From G965229605 sp965229605 (lineage in GTDB: Bacteria; Pseudomonadota; Alphaproteobacteria; CBDDJK01), in contig OZ245892.1 in the NCBI GenBank assembly GCA_965229605.1, positions 434,001 to 498,000 on the forward strand: a DNA stretch of 64,000 bases, read 5' to 3'. Position numbers and translations under genes: made by a program. Below the pieces are notes generated by a model. It worked only from the letters and a program-made list of their open reading frames with translations. It was not told the DNA's origin and did not search any database. Positions 41,301 to 49,163 of the stretch are shown here, piece by piece; position 1 is the stretch's first letter, and each line of letters starts with the position of its first letter.

Positions 41301-43370
41301 TATGGCGAGTTGTTCGGAAAGCTGGCGCTGTAGTGTCGAGGAGCTGGTAATATCTGCGATGACATTACAGACACCTGAAACAAGCCCGTTTTCTGGCTTA
41401 AAGGCAAAGGTGGTCATGAAATAGGTGCGCTGGTCATGGTCATCGAAGAATTCTCCGGGCCACTCGGTCTGGTTTGTGGTGCCGGAGAGCCTGACGACCT
41501 GATCAATCCCGCGCACGGTTTGTGCATGGTTCACGTCGAAAAGGTCAAAGTCGCTACGCCCGATCACCAGATCACGCGACAGCCCGGTCAGTTCTTGCCA
41601 GTTTTGATTGACGAGGACATATTTATAATTGTTGTCTTTAAGGGCGATGGCCGAGTTGCCAAGATTAAACAGGTTGAAGATCAGGTCATATTTCTGCTGC
41701 ATGGCTTTATCAGCCTTTGCCCGGCCGAGGCGGGCCTTTTCGAGGGCGGCAAAAACATTTGATATATTATGGGCTGGCACGGGCTGGTTATAGTCTCCGT
41801 ACTCCATGGCCTTTGAGTGGTGAATAAACGTCTCGCTGAGAATATTCCAGAGTCGCAAAATACGTCCAAATGTTCCGGCAACCCCTTTATCTTTGAGATC
41901 AATCACTGAAAAATCCACTGGCTCGCCATAGAGAAATTTACGAAACTCCCGGCCTAGCACATTGATTTTGCTCTGCAGCTGGTGAAAATGGCTATTATAG
42001 AGAAGAGCCAGAATAAACATCAAAACAGCAAAGCCGGAGGTGCTGAACAGCCAGTCGGATAAAATTGCCAAACCAAGCTCTTTGGCCTTGATGCGCCCGC
42101 CAACGATCCATTGCGTGCCTGCAATCGGGGGGGCTGCATCTGCTGTCGCGCGGTTGATATAGGAATCGATGGTGCCATGCCCATGTCTTTGCGTGGCAAT
42201 ATAAAAATCATCGCCGGGCCCGGCTGAAGAAACGATGGCTGCGAAGGCGCGCCATAAAGTCCTGTAGAAGGCAGACCAGTCAGACTGTGCGGAAACGAAG
42301 TCATCGGTCCTTTCGCCAAATTTCTGGTCCAGAATCGCAGCAAGCCTTGAATCACTGGTATCAGCTGAATCCGTGCTGAGTTCAATGGTGCGTTGCACAG
42401 GATCAAAGATAAAAATATCAATATGACCATGATCATGTGCATGTTCCTGGCTATTTGGCGTAAAGTGGAAATTCTGCATAATCGCCTGAGCATCTTCAGC
42501 AGGAATATGCACCCCCGCACTTCCGACAACCGCGCCATTTTCAACAATCGGATAGCCTATTTCCAGGATATCCTGCCCGCGACGTATGGTGCGCGTGAAA
42601 AAATAGGGCGGGATGTTTTTCAACGGGGAAGCCAGAAAATGTCGATAAGATTCAATTTCATCAAAATTGGTTATCGGTTCAATCGTCACGTCCTCGGGCG
42701 ACATTCCGTGAAAAAGATAAAGCGCAAGCGGGCTGTTCTGACGGGTCGCAGCTATAACGTTATTGAGTATATTCGGGTTGATGATATTTGGATTTTCAGA
42801 ATCCGCTTCCTCTGCTCGCCTGCCTGCGCTGCCATCGGGCGTATCGCCTTTTGCAAAATCCGTAGATAGTTTGATGATAAAAATCCCCGAGAAGGCGGGA
42901 GATTTTTCAAAGCTGTTCGTGGCAAAACGCTGCAAGGCGCGTAAATAGGAAACATAATCATCATAGGCCAAACGGTCGATAGATTGTGCGGTTCTGGAAG
43001 CCTGTAGGGCCAGAACTTGCATATGCTGGGTGACATCACTGATCCGGGTATGCAGGCGGGCATCATAGAGCACGAGGTTTCTTCGCGCGGATTGATGCAA
43101 GCCCCAGCTGGTAATGACGAAAATAACGGCAATAATGATCCAGCTGAACAGGCGATGACTGATGGGCAGTCCTGTTATCCATTTTTGCTCTGAAAGCTGT
43201 TTCAGACAGCTATAGATTTCCTGAGTACGCGCGGCAATTGTGGGGTCTTCTTTTATGAAAGAGGAATCCTGACTGGAGGCAGACTTATCCTGTGCGGCTT
43301 CAGCCGGGATCATTTTGTCCGGGGCGGCTTTATCCGGGAAAGAGGGGGAAGGATCAGGTTGCTCTGTCAT
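38319..43370 (-). CDS. Giant hybrid sensor histidine kinase with PAS, receiver and HPt domains
   Basis: The 1683-residue protein runs as follows: cytosolic head; TM at about 67-88 (LFSWIIIAVIFVITSWGLH); a periplasmic domain of about 340 residues with a His-rich EHAHDHGHIDIF near 310; TM near 440-460; two PAS domains around 570-690 and 695-810; HisKA with SHEIRTPMNS (His862); HATPase (LLGNAIKFT, IRDNGVGI, GTGLGLTIS); a degenerate receiver (about 1095-1225) with MLTNSRK where Asp is expected; a full receiver (LVVEDNLTNQYVI, Asp1303 in LTDCHMPVMDG); an EEEKT-repeat linker; and a C-terminal HPt (HGGHKLKSAARA, near 1614). A complete phosphorelay in one chain; no separate output regulator is adjacent. 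Confidence 0.93.
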   Translation of the reverse strand: MTEQPDPSPSFPDKAAPDKMIPAEAAQDKSASSQDSSFIKEDPTIAARTQEIYSCLKQLSEQKWITGLPISHRLFSWIIIAVIFVITSWGLHQSARRNLVLYDARLHTRISDVTQHMQVLALQASRTAQSIDRLAYDDYVSYLRALQRFATNSFEKSPAFSGIFIIKLSTDFAKGDTPDGSAGRRAEEADSENPNIINPNILNNVIAATRQNSPLALYLFHGMSPEDVTIEPITNFDEIESYRHFLASPLKNIPPYFFTRTIRRGQDILEIGYPIVENGAVVGSAGVHIPAEDAQAIMQNFHFTPNSQEHAHDHGHIDIFIFDPVQRTIELSTDSADTSDSRLAAILDQKFGERTDDFVSAQSDWSAFYRTLWRAFAAIVSSAGPGDDFYIATQRHGHGTIDSYINRATADAAPPIAGTQWIVGGRIKAKELGLAILSDWLFSTSGFAVLMFILALLYNSHFHQLQSKINVLGREFRKFLYGEPVDFSVIDLKDKGVAGTFGRILRLWNILSETFIHHSKAMEYGDYNQPVPAHNISNVFAALEKARLGRAKADKAMQQKYDLIFNLFNLGNSAIALKDNNYKYVLVNQNWQELTGLSRDLVIGRSDFDLFDVNHAQTVRGIDQVVRLSGTTNQTEWPGEFFDDHDQRTYFMTTFAFKPENGLVSGVCNVIADITSSSTLQRQLSEQLAIQRDLFDTLPYPTLFIGPDGDVRDINRAGTDVFGLQPKDLVGRPVKKIPLLPKRYVKAIKAELKRAKNDKEPASQEISFRLLDKKMHHFICWTRALSTVAAPGGLMVILMEITQTRKTQQELVKQVEELASAKRASFNIMMDLDRERKKADTLRGHAEAATRAKADFLATMSHEIRTPMNSIIGLLDVFMESELPTDQQVMLETVRDSAFSLLQIINDILDFSKIEAGKLLLESLPISIEDLTESSLETLLPSAQKKDLSISCWVDPAIPERVLGDQVRLRQVLFNLLGNAIKFTRTTAERKGQVSLLVRMAAEGNSADNPRLEFSIRDNGVGIREEVLSTLFLPFMQAETSTTRRFGGTGLGLTISKNLIDMMEGAISASSTEGEGSVFTFYVPLVADINHVPKSRPDLSGLRILLFLKHEESMKTAQSYLEAHNATVERAGSADEIVPRLKEATRAGTPYNVMLTNSRKQEGDWPNLLAVIRRTKTISPINFVILTKDRRVRKGISLPDKVITDEMPIRRGPLIHAVALASGRVSPDSERAVQVARAMRNIPAPEEAAKQGRLILVVEDNLTNQYVIRRQLSVLGYTCEIADNGQEAVAAMQEKDFGLVLTDCHMPVMDGYELTKVIRDQEAENKNSRRLPIVAITANALQGEGEACIEAGMDDYLPKPIELTKLQEALRTWLPPEKTEEEKTEEEKTEEKTTEQTLEKEMDDKSDQKQDEQESLPPEHQADESQQDILIDWPRLFRNTTESKDETLYRIDDALTMISRRLEDLIATKLRKQAVDQIKQIRLSTIAIYSGRLMEICDELEETTLSRKAGRKKALDALYQELRDAVQEIREQTKLRRKALMAEPVTAENIVFPADQQWTDVLAPDKLLKDFGGDVEIVKELISEFIRSSASVVQEIEEAVAKRRWDDARHGGHKLKSAARAIGAHQLADLCNEIEFTEDDPSRAGTRKSGAKSMSEIERLAARLPAVFQAVADAAARLRLPSA
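39201..39240 (-). repeat. 15-bp tandem repeat encoding EEEKT units in the hybrid kinase
   Basis: TTCTGTTTTCTCTTC occurs twice exactly (39201-39215 and 39216-39230) and then partially. On the coding strand it gives repeated Glu-Glu-Glu-Lys-Thr, a charged flexible linker between the receiver and HPt domains. Copy number may vary among strains. Confidence 0.85.
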
Positions 43371-43432
43371 GGTGCTTTACAAAAGCCATAAAGCCGCAAA
43401 AAGCAAGAATAAATAAAGGGTAACCGGATCGC

Positions 43433-46219
43433 CTACTCAGGAATTTCGTAAAGTTCCTGCTGTCCCGTTTCCTGGCGCAGCCGGTTGATCTCTTTTTTCA
43501 AATCAATCATCTCAAGCTCGCGCCCGACAGCCATCAAGGAAAAGTCCTCAAGCTCTTCAATTTTCTCCTGAACAATGCGCTGGGTCTCCAGCCGCTCCGT
43601 GATATCCTGAAAGGTGAAAACCGCCCCGATGATGACATCGCCCTTGTAAATCGGCTTGCAGGAATATTCGACCGGGAAAGAACTGTTGTCCTTGCGCCAC
43701 AGCACTTCATTGTCTGAATTCTGGGCGCGTCCATCATAGAGGGTCAGAAAAACACGGCTCATATCAACCGGTATTTTGGACCCGGTCGCATCGGAATGCT
43801 GGATCGATTCATGCATCGGCGCGCCAATCAACCCGTCTTGCTCATAGCCCAGAAACTTGCAGGCCGATTCATTGACAAAGGTAATTTTCCCGGCAATATC
43901 AAGGCCAATAATGCCGTCAGCCGCAGAATTGAGAATCAATCTGGAATGTTGCTCTGCCTCCTCCAGGGCCCGCTGTGCCCGCATTTGCTCGGTAACGTCA
44001 ATCGCGATCCCTATAATGCCCCCCTCCCGGGTGCTCGACTGAGTGACTTCAATAATCCGGTTCGTGTCAATATGAAGGGTAAAAGACATCACGCCGCCTT
44101 GAGTGGTTGATGAATTTTGAGCGTTTTGTGCGCTTTCCATTTGCGACTCTTCTATCGGGGGCGAGTCTTCTATCAGGGAATCATCTTTCCGCGATAACCC
44201 ATCCCTTTGCGCAACTTCAGACCCCTCGGCTTCCTCCTCTTGCGCAAGGGCCGAAAGATGGGCCTCAACCCATTTTTCCATCTCCTCAATCCCCGGAATA
44301 TCCTCCAGGCCAAGGAAGCGGATGACGTCTGTCAGCGGGCGACCAACGTCAATCAGATTCCTCGGCACATCAAAAATCTCGACATATTTTTGATTATACA
44401 GCGTATAGCAAAGCTCTGCGTCCAGAATAAAAACCCCGTCCGATATGGTCGACAAGGTCTGTTGCAGCAAGTCCGAGGCCTCATCAAGATCGCGTTTTTG
44501 GGTGCTCAACAAATTATCCAGATGCGATTTATTTTTCGTCATCTCCTGACAGATTGCCTCGGATTCCTCGGCGACCGACAGGGCTGCCAGATATTGCGCC
44601 TTCATGAAATCCTGCATATAAAGCGCATAGGTCTGCGACACGGTGCGCTGAACGCTAAAGCCTAAAAGCCGGTAAACATGCGAAATCAGCTGTTTTAATC
44701 GGGCCTCGGTGAATTGCCAGGCCTGCTTCTCCGGGACCCAGTTAATATCTGGAACCTCTTGCTGGCTGGAGAGCAAAAGCCCGCCTATATGCAAAACAGG
44801 CCAGCTTCCCGGCGCAGATTGTAGCTGAAAGTCCCCGGCAAGAGAACTCAGGTCAAGAGAAATATCGGCATAAGAATCCTGACGGAAAATCACCTCATAC
44901 GCCGGATGACCCTCTTCTGCCGGACAGGATTTACGCTGCGCAACAGACTTGTCCTCAAGGTCTTTGCCAAAGCGATAGTCTGACAAATTCTCTGGCCTGT
45001 GCAGGAAATGACTCTGCCCGGCCTGATCCACAAACACAAAAGCCAGCCGCCAGACATCAACAAGAAAAGTCTCCAGCAGCTTGTGCCGTTCAAGCTGAAA
45101 AAGAACTTGCGGCGTGGCCTCGTTCAGAAAACGGGTCAGCTTGTGGACCGGATTCATCGTTTCGATAAGCGCAATATCCTCTTCCAGGCGATCCTCAAAC
45201 TGCACAACGCTATAAGCCGGAGGACGCTCAAGCTCTCCCAAAAGCTCATTGACATGTTTCTTAAGCACCCGGTTCTGTTGCTCCCGCCCGGCAGAAAGCT
45301 GGGTAAAGCGCTCAAGCTCGGCAATCTTCTCATCCATGGAGAACAAGACCTGCTCATTATGTTGCCGGGTATCAGCAAGCCGCTCACCGGCCTCTTTCAG
45401 CTGTTCAGAATAATCGGCAAGCTTGTGCGTATTTTCATCCTGCTCTTTGCGCAAGACATTATAGGCCTGCACAAATTGACCAAGCGCATCACCCGGATAC
45501 GCCCAATAAGCTATTCTTCTGGAAAGAAGGCCGCCAGAAAGAGGGGTATCGCCCTGATCAAGCGACTCTAAAAGCCCGGCAAAGGGCCTGGAGACAATGC
45601 GCCTGACCCCGATGATTGTGATCAGGATCAAAAACGCCTGGGTTGCCAAGGTGATCAGGCCATTGATGGAAAGGCGCTCATAAAGTCTTGTGATAATAAT
45701 CTGGTCATTCAGCGTCACACTCAGCATACCAACAGGCTCTTCCCCGGTGCTGAAAGCATAGGAAAGATCACGAGAAATCAGATATTCAGGATATTTGGGC
45801 GTCACAGAATCGCCAATCGCCGCAATCAGATCGCCGTTTAATCCTTTCAATTCAGCCTTCTGGACATAGGGCCGCGCAGCAATGATCGACAGTAAATCAA
45901 TAATCGCGTCGTTATTATATTCCCATAAGGCGTTTTCCAGAGCCGTCGATTGCAAGTCAATCAGCTCATGACCGTCTGTGATCAGTTGCGCCCTTTGCGT
46001 CTGATGCGCACTGAACTCAATCCCGATAAAGACAAAAGCCGGGACCAGCACTTGCAAAAAAATCAAAAAAGCCAGTAACTTTGCAACCAGGCTTTTGAAA
46101 ACAAAGCCGGAGTCCGCAGCTTTTATCTCCTGCCCGGATTTTAACCCGGACCCAGATTTCACCTCATGGCCAGATTTTTCTTCATATGAATGCTGACTTT
46201 GCGCTGCGCTTTGGTTCAT
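43433..46219 (-). CDS. Membrane PAS-domain sensor without kinase domain
   Basis: This 928-residue protein has a TM near residues 44-67 (LVAKLLAFLIFLQVLVPAFV), a small periplasmic part, a second TM near 185-205 followed by a HAMP-like stretch, a long coiled coil (250-340), a central region, a PAS domain near 590-640 (STISDGVFILDAELCYTLYN) and a typical PAS/PAC near 765-885 (AADGIIGLDIAGKITFVNES, then GAVFTFQDITER). It ends with the coiled segment LMAVGRELEMIDLKKEINRL, a tail common to PAS proteins that lack a catalytic domain. No His kinase, GGDEF or methyl-accepting region is seen. It lies between a binding protein gene and the giant hybrid kinase, so it may pass signals to that kinase. Confidence 0.88.
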   Translation of the reverse strand: MNQSAAQSQHSYEEKSGHEVKSGSGLKSGQEIKAADSGFVFKSLVAKLLAFLIFLQVLVPAFVFIGIEFSAHQTQRAQLITDGHELIDLQSTALENALWEYNNDAIIDLLSIIAARPYVQKAELKGLNGDLIAAIGDSVTPKYPEYLISRDLSYAFSTGEEPVGMLSVTLNDQIIITRLYERLSINGLITLATQAFLILITIIGVRRIVSRPFAGLLESLDQGDTPLSGGLLSRRIAYWAYPGDALGQFVQAYNVLRKEQDENTHKLADYSEQLKEAGERLADTRQHNEQVLFSMDEKIAELERFTQLSAGREQQNRVLKKHVNELLGELERPPAYSVVQFEDRLEEDIALIETMNPVHKLTRFLNEATPQVLFQLERHKLLETFLVDVWRLAFVFVDQAGQSHFLHRPENLSDYRFGKDLEDKSVAQRKSCPAEEGHPAYEVIFRQDSYADISLDLSSLAGDFQLQSAPGSWPVLHIGGLLLSSQQEVPDINWVPEKQAWQFTEARLKQLISHVYRLLGFSVQRTVSQTYALYMQDFMKAQYLAALSVAEESEAICQEMTKNKSHLDNLLSTQKRDLDEASDLLQQTLSTISDGVFILDAELCYTLYNQKYVEIFDVPRNLIDVGRPLTDVIRFLGLEDIPGIEEMEKWVEAHLSALAQEEEAEGSEVAQRDGLSRKDDSLIEDSPPIEESQMESAQNAQNSSTTQGGVMSFTLHIDTNRIIEVTQSSTREGGIIGIAIDVTEQMRAQRALEEAEQHSRLILNSAADGIIGLDIAGKITFVNESACKFLGYEQDGLIGAPMHESIQHSDATGSKIPVDMSRVFLTLYDGRAQNSDNEVLWRKDNSSFPVEYSCKPIYKGDVIIGAVFTFQDITERLETQRIVQEKIEELEDFSLMAVGRELEMIDLKKEINRLRQETGQQELYEIPE

Positions 46220-46240
46220 TTCTCAAATCAGGTGACGGGA

Positions 46241-47044
46241 TCAGTGGATATACTGCTTGTAAATCGCCTCGTATGTTCCGTTCTCTTTGACCAGCTTCAG
46301 GCCCTTGTTGAACATATCACGGTCCTTTTCCGTTATAAAGCCAACAACAAACTCTGTCTTGTCATTGAAAATACCGTTGTAAGCGAATTTATCCGGGTTA
46401 TGCCCAACATGTGCTGCCCAGTGTCTAAAGATATACTTGTCAATAATAATCACATCAACACGTCTGTTCAAGAAAATGTCGATCTGCCGCTGTTGACTCG
46501 CGATTTCAGAATAATGCGCCATCTTTTGCGTGATATCGGCAAAGCCTTTTCCAAGATCATGGGTTGCGCCTTGCCAGCCCACTGCCGAGCGTCCGGCGAG
46601 ATCCTCGAGATTACGGATCGGCGGCGCGTCTGGATGGGTGATGGCATAGTTATTAAAATGGATGAACGGGTCTGAATAGAACAAGGTGCCAGAGCCCGGG
46701 CGGACAGTTGCGGCAGCATCAATGCGCCGGGCCTTCAAATCCGGCACCAGTCGGTTATAGGGGAAAAAGTGAGGGGTGAAGCCATATCCGTCAAGCGATA
46801 AAATCTCTTCAACCAGATCAATCTCGATGCCTTTTAACTCGGTATAGTCGCGGCTGTGACTGGCAAAAACATAAGGCGGTTTGGCAAAACTGAATCCGAT
46901 GTGAAAATCCCGCGCCAAAGCCGGGTTCTGAACAGTGGTTATAAAAGCGATAACAAGCGACAGGCCAACAGTTAAAGTCCAATAACTTTTCAGTTTAGCA
47001 CTGTTCTGTTTGCCTTTTTTGGGTTTGTCTGTTTGCTTGTCCAT
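46241..47044 (-). CDS. Periplasmic substrate-binding protein, amino-acid ABC type (SBP_bac_3)
   Basis: This protein of about 267 residues starts at ATG 47044, set by GGAGGCGGTAAA. It has a membrane-spanning signal (YWTLTVGLSLVIAFITTVQN, cleavage after ALA) and a type II binding fold: RDFHIGFSFAKPPYVFAS, LKGIEIDLVEEILSLDGY, DLKARRIDAAATVRPGSG, FYSDPFIHFNNYAITHPD, and a C-terminal FNKGLKLVKENGTYEAIYKQY. No ABC permease or ATPase is nearby; instead a PAS protein and a hybrid kinase follow, with gaps of 21 and 62 bp. It may therefore deliver a ligand signal rather than a nutrient, an inference from context. Confidence 0.88.
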   Translation of the reverse strand: MDKQTDKPKKGKQNSAKLKSYWTLTVGLSLVIAFITTVQNPALARDFHIGFSFAKPPYVFASHSRDYTELKGIEIDLVEEILSLDGYGFTPHFFPYNRLVPDLKARRIDAAATVRPGSGTLFYSDPFIHFNNYAITHPDAPPIRNLEDLAGRSAVGWQGATHDLGKGFADITQKMAHYSEIASQQRQIDIFLNRRVDVIIIDKYIFRHWAAHVGHNPDKFAYNGIFNDKTEFVVGFITEKDRDMFNKGLKLVKENGTYEAIYKQYIH

Positions 47045-47258
47045 TTTACCGCCTCCTGTTTCTGGGGCCTGTTTTTGAGGTTTCAAAAACAATCCGTAAG
47101 CCCATTTAAGGATTGCGAGGCACTTTCCAACAATGACGGTGATCACACATCAGAAAATTTGTGAAAATTTTTAATCTGCCAGATGAAGAGGGAGATATAT
47201 GCACTTTCAGCGTCAGACTGCGCTGGAAAAGGCCGGATAGAAAATTTGAGGGACTTTA

Positions 47259-47290
47259 GCGTTTAGGAGGGGCGTTTAGGGGGGGCGTTT
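47259..47290. repeat. 13-bp G-rich tandem repeat downstream of the small membrane protein gene
   Basis: GCGTTTAGGAGGG (47259-47271) and GCGTTTAGGGGGG (47272-47284) are adjacent, followed by a partial GCGTTT. They sit just past the stop of the minus-strand gene that ends at 47290. The G/C-rich minus-strand run of Cs could slow polymerase, but no hairpin is evident. Confidence 0.7.
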
Positions 47291-47535
47291 TACAGGAGTT
47301 TGATCATCACACCAATAATAACCACGGCGGATGCAATCATGCCGCCAATGCGGAGGGTCATACGAAGCTCAAAGTCTTTCAGTTCGCACTGAATATCTGA
47401 GAATGTGCACCGCATATCCGATTTCGTGGCGATTTCATTGCCACCGAGCACAGCACTTGCTGCCGCACGGGCTTTGTCCTCGGGTGCCCCTGCCGCGATA
47501 AATGCGTCATAAACTTCGTATACCATTACACTCAT
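47290..47535 (-). CDS. Small coiled-coil/membrane-anchor protein (DUF1640-like)
   Basis: This protein of about 81 residues has an N-terminal helical part (YEVYDAFIAAGAPEDKARAAASAV), a middle helix with DMRCTFSDIQCELKDFELRM, and a C-terminal membrane segment (GGMIASAVVIIGVMIKLL). This layout resembles DUF1640/CCDC90-type bacterial proteins. ATG 47535 is chosen; GTG 47556 and ATG 47526 are alternatives and no site has a strong ribosome sequence. Function unknown; such genes are frequent near mobile or accessory regions. Confidence 0.6.
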   Translation of the reverse strand: MSVMVYEVYDAFIAAGAPEDKARAAASAVLGGNEIATKSDMRCTFSDIQCELKDFELRMTLRIGGMIASAVVIIGVMIKLL

Positions 47536-47623
47536 AGTATGCGCATAACGCTTCACATAAAAAAATCAAGGTGCTTCACGATTTTTGGAATGCGACTGCC
47601 CTGACTTTGAACGCAGTCCAGCC

Positions 47624-47651
47624 TTGACAATGATCAGCGTGCGCCTTAAAT
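47624..47651 (+). promoter_or_regulatory. Candidate promoter for the tRNA-Tyr/tRNA-Gly unit
   Basis: A perfect TTGACA (47624-47629) is followed after 16 bp by TTAAAT (47646-47651). Transcription would start about 50 bp before tRNA-Tyr. The unit could read through both tRNAs towards dnaJ, which starts 79 bp after tRNA-Gly. Confidence 0.5.
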
Positions 47652-47711
47652 CGCGGTGGTGTGCCTATCATGAAAACATGCACGTCATGGAGACATGCAG
47701 GCACATCCGGT

Positions 47712-47796
47712 GGAGGGATGCCCGAGTGGTTAAAGGGGACGGGCTGTAAACCCGTTGGCTATGCCTACGTTGGTTCGAATCCAGCTCCCTCCACCA
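47712..47796 (+). tRNA. tRNA-Tyr (anticodon GTA)
   Basis: An 85-nt class II tRNA: acceptor GGAGGGA/TCCCTCC with encoded ACCA end, anticodon stem ACGGG/CCCGT with loop CTGTAAA (anticodon GTA), a long variable arm (TGGCTATGCCTACG region) and T loop TTCGAAT. The long variable arm and GTA anticodon identify tyrosine. Confidence 0.96.
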
Positions 47797-47866
47797 TTTA
47801 TATATAGCCCCCGGTTATGTATAAGAATTATATATGAAAAACGGGCATAAGATGGGGCATCGTTAT

Positions 47867-47940
47867 GCGGGTGTAGCTTAGTGGTAAAGCCCCAGCCTTC
47901 CAAGCTGGTTACGAGGGTTCGATTCCCTTCACCCGCTCCA
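47867..47940 (+). tRNA. tRNA-Gly (anticodon TCC)
   Basis: A 74-nt cloverleaf with encoded CCA: acceptor GCGGGTG/CACCCGC, anticodon stem CCAGC/GCTGG with loop CTTCCAA (anticodon TCC), T arm GAGGG/CCCTT. Acceptor and T arms are identical to tRNA-Gly(CCC) at 5313. It lies 70 bp behind tRNA-Tyr. Confidence 0.96.
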
Positions 47941-48019
47941 CGCGCTGTTCTGGTCGTCTTTTCTGGCTGATGATGAGGACGAGGTTTTTTTCTCCCACTT
48001 TATTTTTCTGAATGATTTG

Positions 48020-49147
48020 ATGGCGAAGACAGATTATTACAGTACGCTTGGGGTTGAGCGGTCTGCGAATGAGGAGGCTTTGAAGAAGGCTTATCGGAAG
48101 TTGGCGATGCAGTATCACCCGGACCGGAATCCTGGCGACAAGGCGGCGGAGGACAAATTCAAGGAAGTTTCTGAGGCCTATGAGATTTTGTCTGATTCGC
48201 AGAAGCGGGCGGCTTATGATCGTTATGGTCATGCGGCGTTTGAGGGAGGACGGCAAGCTGGCGGTGGAGGCGGCGGCGGCTTTGGCGATATTAACGATAT
48301 TTTTGAGGAGTTTTTTGGCCAGTCGATGGGCGGGCGGCGCGGGGGTGCGCGGCGTGGAGGCGATCAGCGGTATAATCTGTCGATCAGTCTGGAAGATGCT
48401 TTTCATGGCAAGACCGTTGAGTTACGGGTGCCGGGGGTTGGCACCTGCGGGTCGTGCAAGGGAAGTGGCGCGGCTGATGGATCACGCCCGGCCCCTTGCC
48501 GGACCTGTAATGGTCAGGGCCGGATTCGGGCCTCGCGTGGCTTTTTTTCGATAGAGCGCACCTGTCCGACCTGCCAGGGCGAAGGACAGACGATCCAGAA
48601 TCCCTGCAAGACCTGTAGCGGGCAAGGCCGGGTGCGCAAGGAACGCGATCTGGCCGTCGATATCCCGGTTGGCATTGATGATAATGCACGCATAAGGCTG
48701 CATGGTGAAGGAGAAGCCGGGGTGCGTGGCAATCCGGCAGGGGATCTCTATATTTTCGTATCCATCGAACCGCATGAATTCTTTGAACGTCAGGAACGCA
48801 ATCTGGCCTGTGCCGCCCCGGTTTCCATGATCAGTGCGGCCCTTGGTGGCGAGATCGAGGTGCCGACCATTGAAGGCACGCGCGCACGTATTAAAATTCC
48901 GCCGGGCACCCAGACCGGGCGGCAATTTCGCTTGCGGGGCAAAGGGATGCCGCCGTTGCGTGGCGGCACACGCGGCGATATGTATATTGAAGTTCAGGTG
49001 GAAACGCCGGTCAATCTGACGGCGGCCCAGCGAGAAATTCTGGAAAATTTTGAAAGTGCAGGCGGGGGCGGTGATACGCATTCGCCAACGGCTGGCGGTT
49101 TCTTTTCGCGAGTCCGCAAGTTTTTCAGCGATCAGCCCGATGATTGA
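48020..49147 (+). CDS. dnaJ: Chaperone protein DnaJ
   Basis: DnaJ delivers unfolded clients to DnaK and stimulates its ATPase. The 375-residue protein has the J domain with HPD (KLAMQYHPDRNPGD), a Gly-rich linker (GGGGGGGFGDINDIFEEFFG), four zinc repeats (CGSCKGSG, CRTCNGQG, CPTCQGEG, CKTCSGQG) and the client-binding C-terminal domains. ATG 48020 is used; a TTG just before it is in frame. dnaK is not in the window, so the usual dnaKJ operon is split, or this is a second DnaJ. galU follows at 17 bp. Confidence 0.95.
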   Translation: MAKTDYYSTLGVERSANEEALKKAYRKLAMQYHPDRNPGDKAAEDKFKEVSEAYEILSDSQKRAAYDRYGHAAFEGGRQAGGGGGGGFGDINDIFEEFFGQSMGGRRGGARRGGDQRYNLSISLEDAFHGKTVELRVPGVGTCGSCKGSGAADGSRPAPCRTCNGQGRIRASRGFFSIERTCPTCQGEGQTIQNPCKTCSGQGRVRKERDLAVDIPVGIDDNARIRLHGEGEAGVRGNPAGDLYIFVSIEPHEFFERQERNLACAAPVSMISAALGGEIEVPTIEGTRARIKIPPGTQTGRQFRLRGKGMPPLRGGTRGDMYIEVQVETPVNLTAAQREILENFESAGGGGDTHSPTAGGFFSRVRKFFSDQPDD

Positions 49148-49163
49148 TGCCGGGGATTGATCA

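Noticed and set aside
47909..48406. Minus-strand frame ending ERVKGIEPS over tRNA-Gly and dnaJ
   Set aside because: It is again a tRNA-Gly shadow combined with antisense of the J domain.
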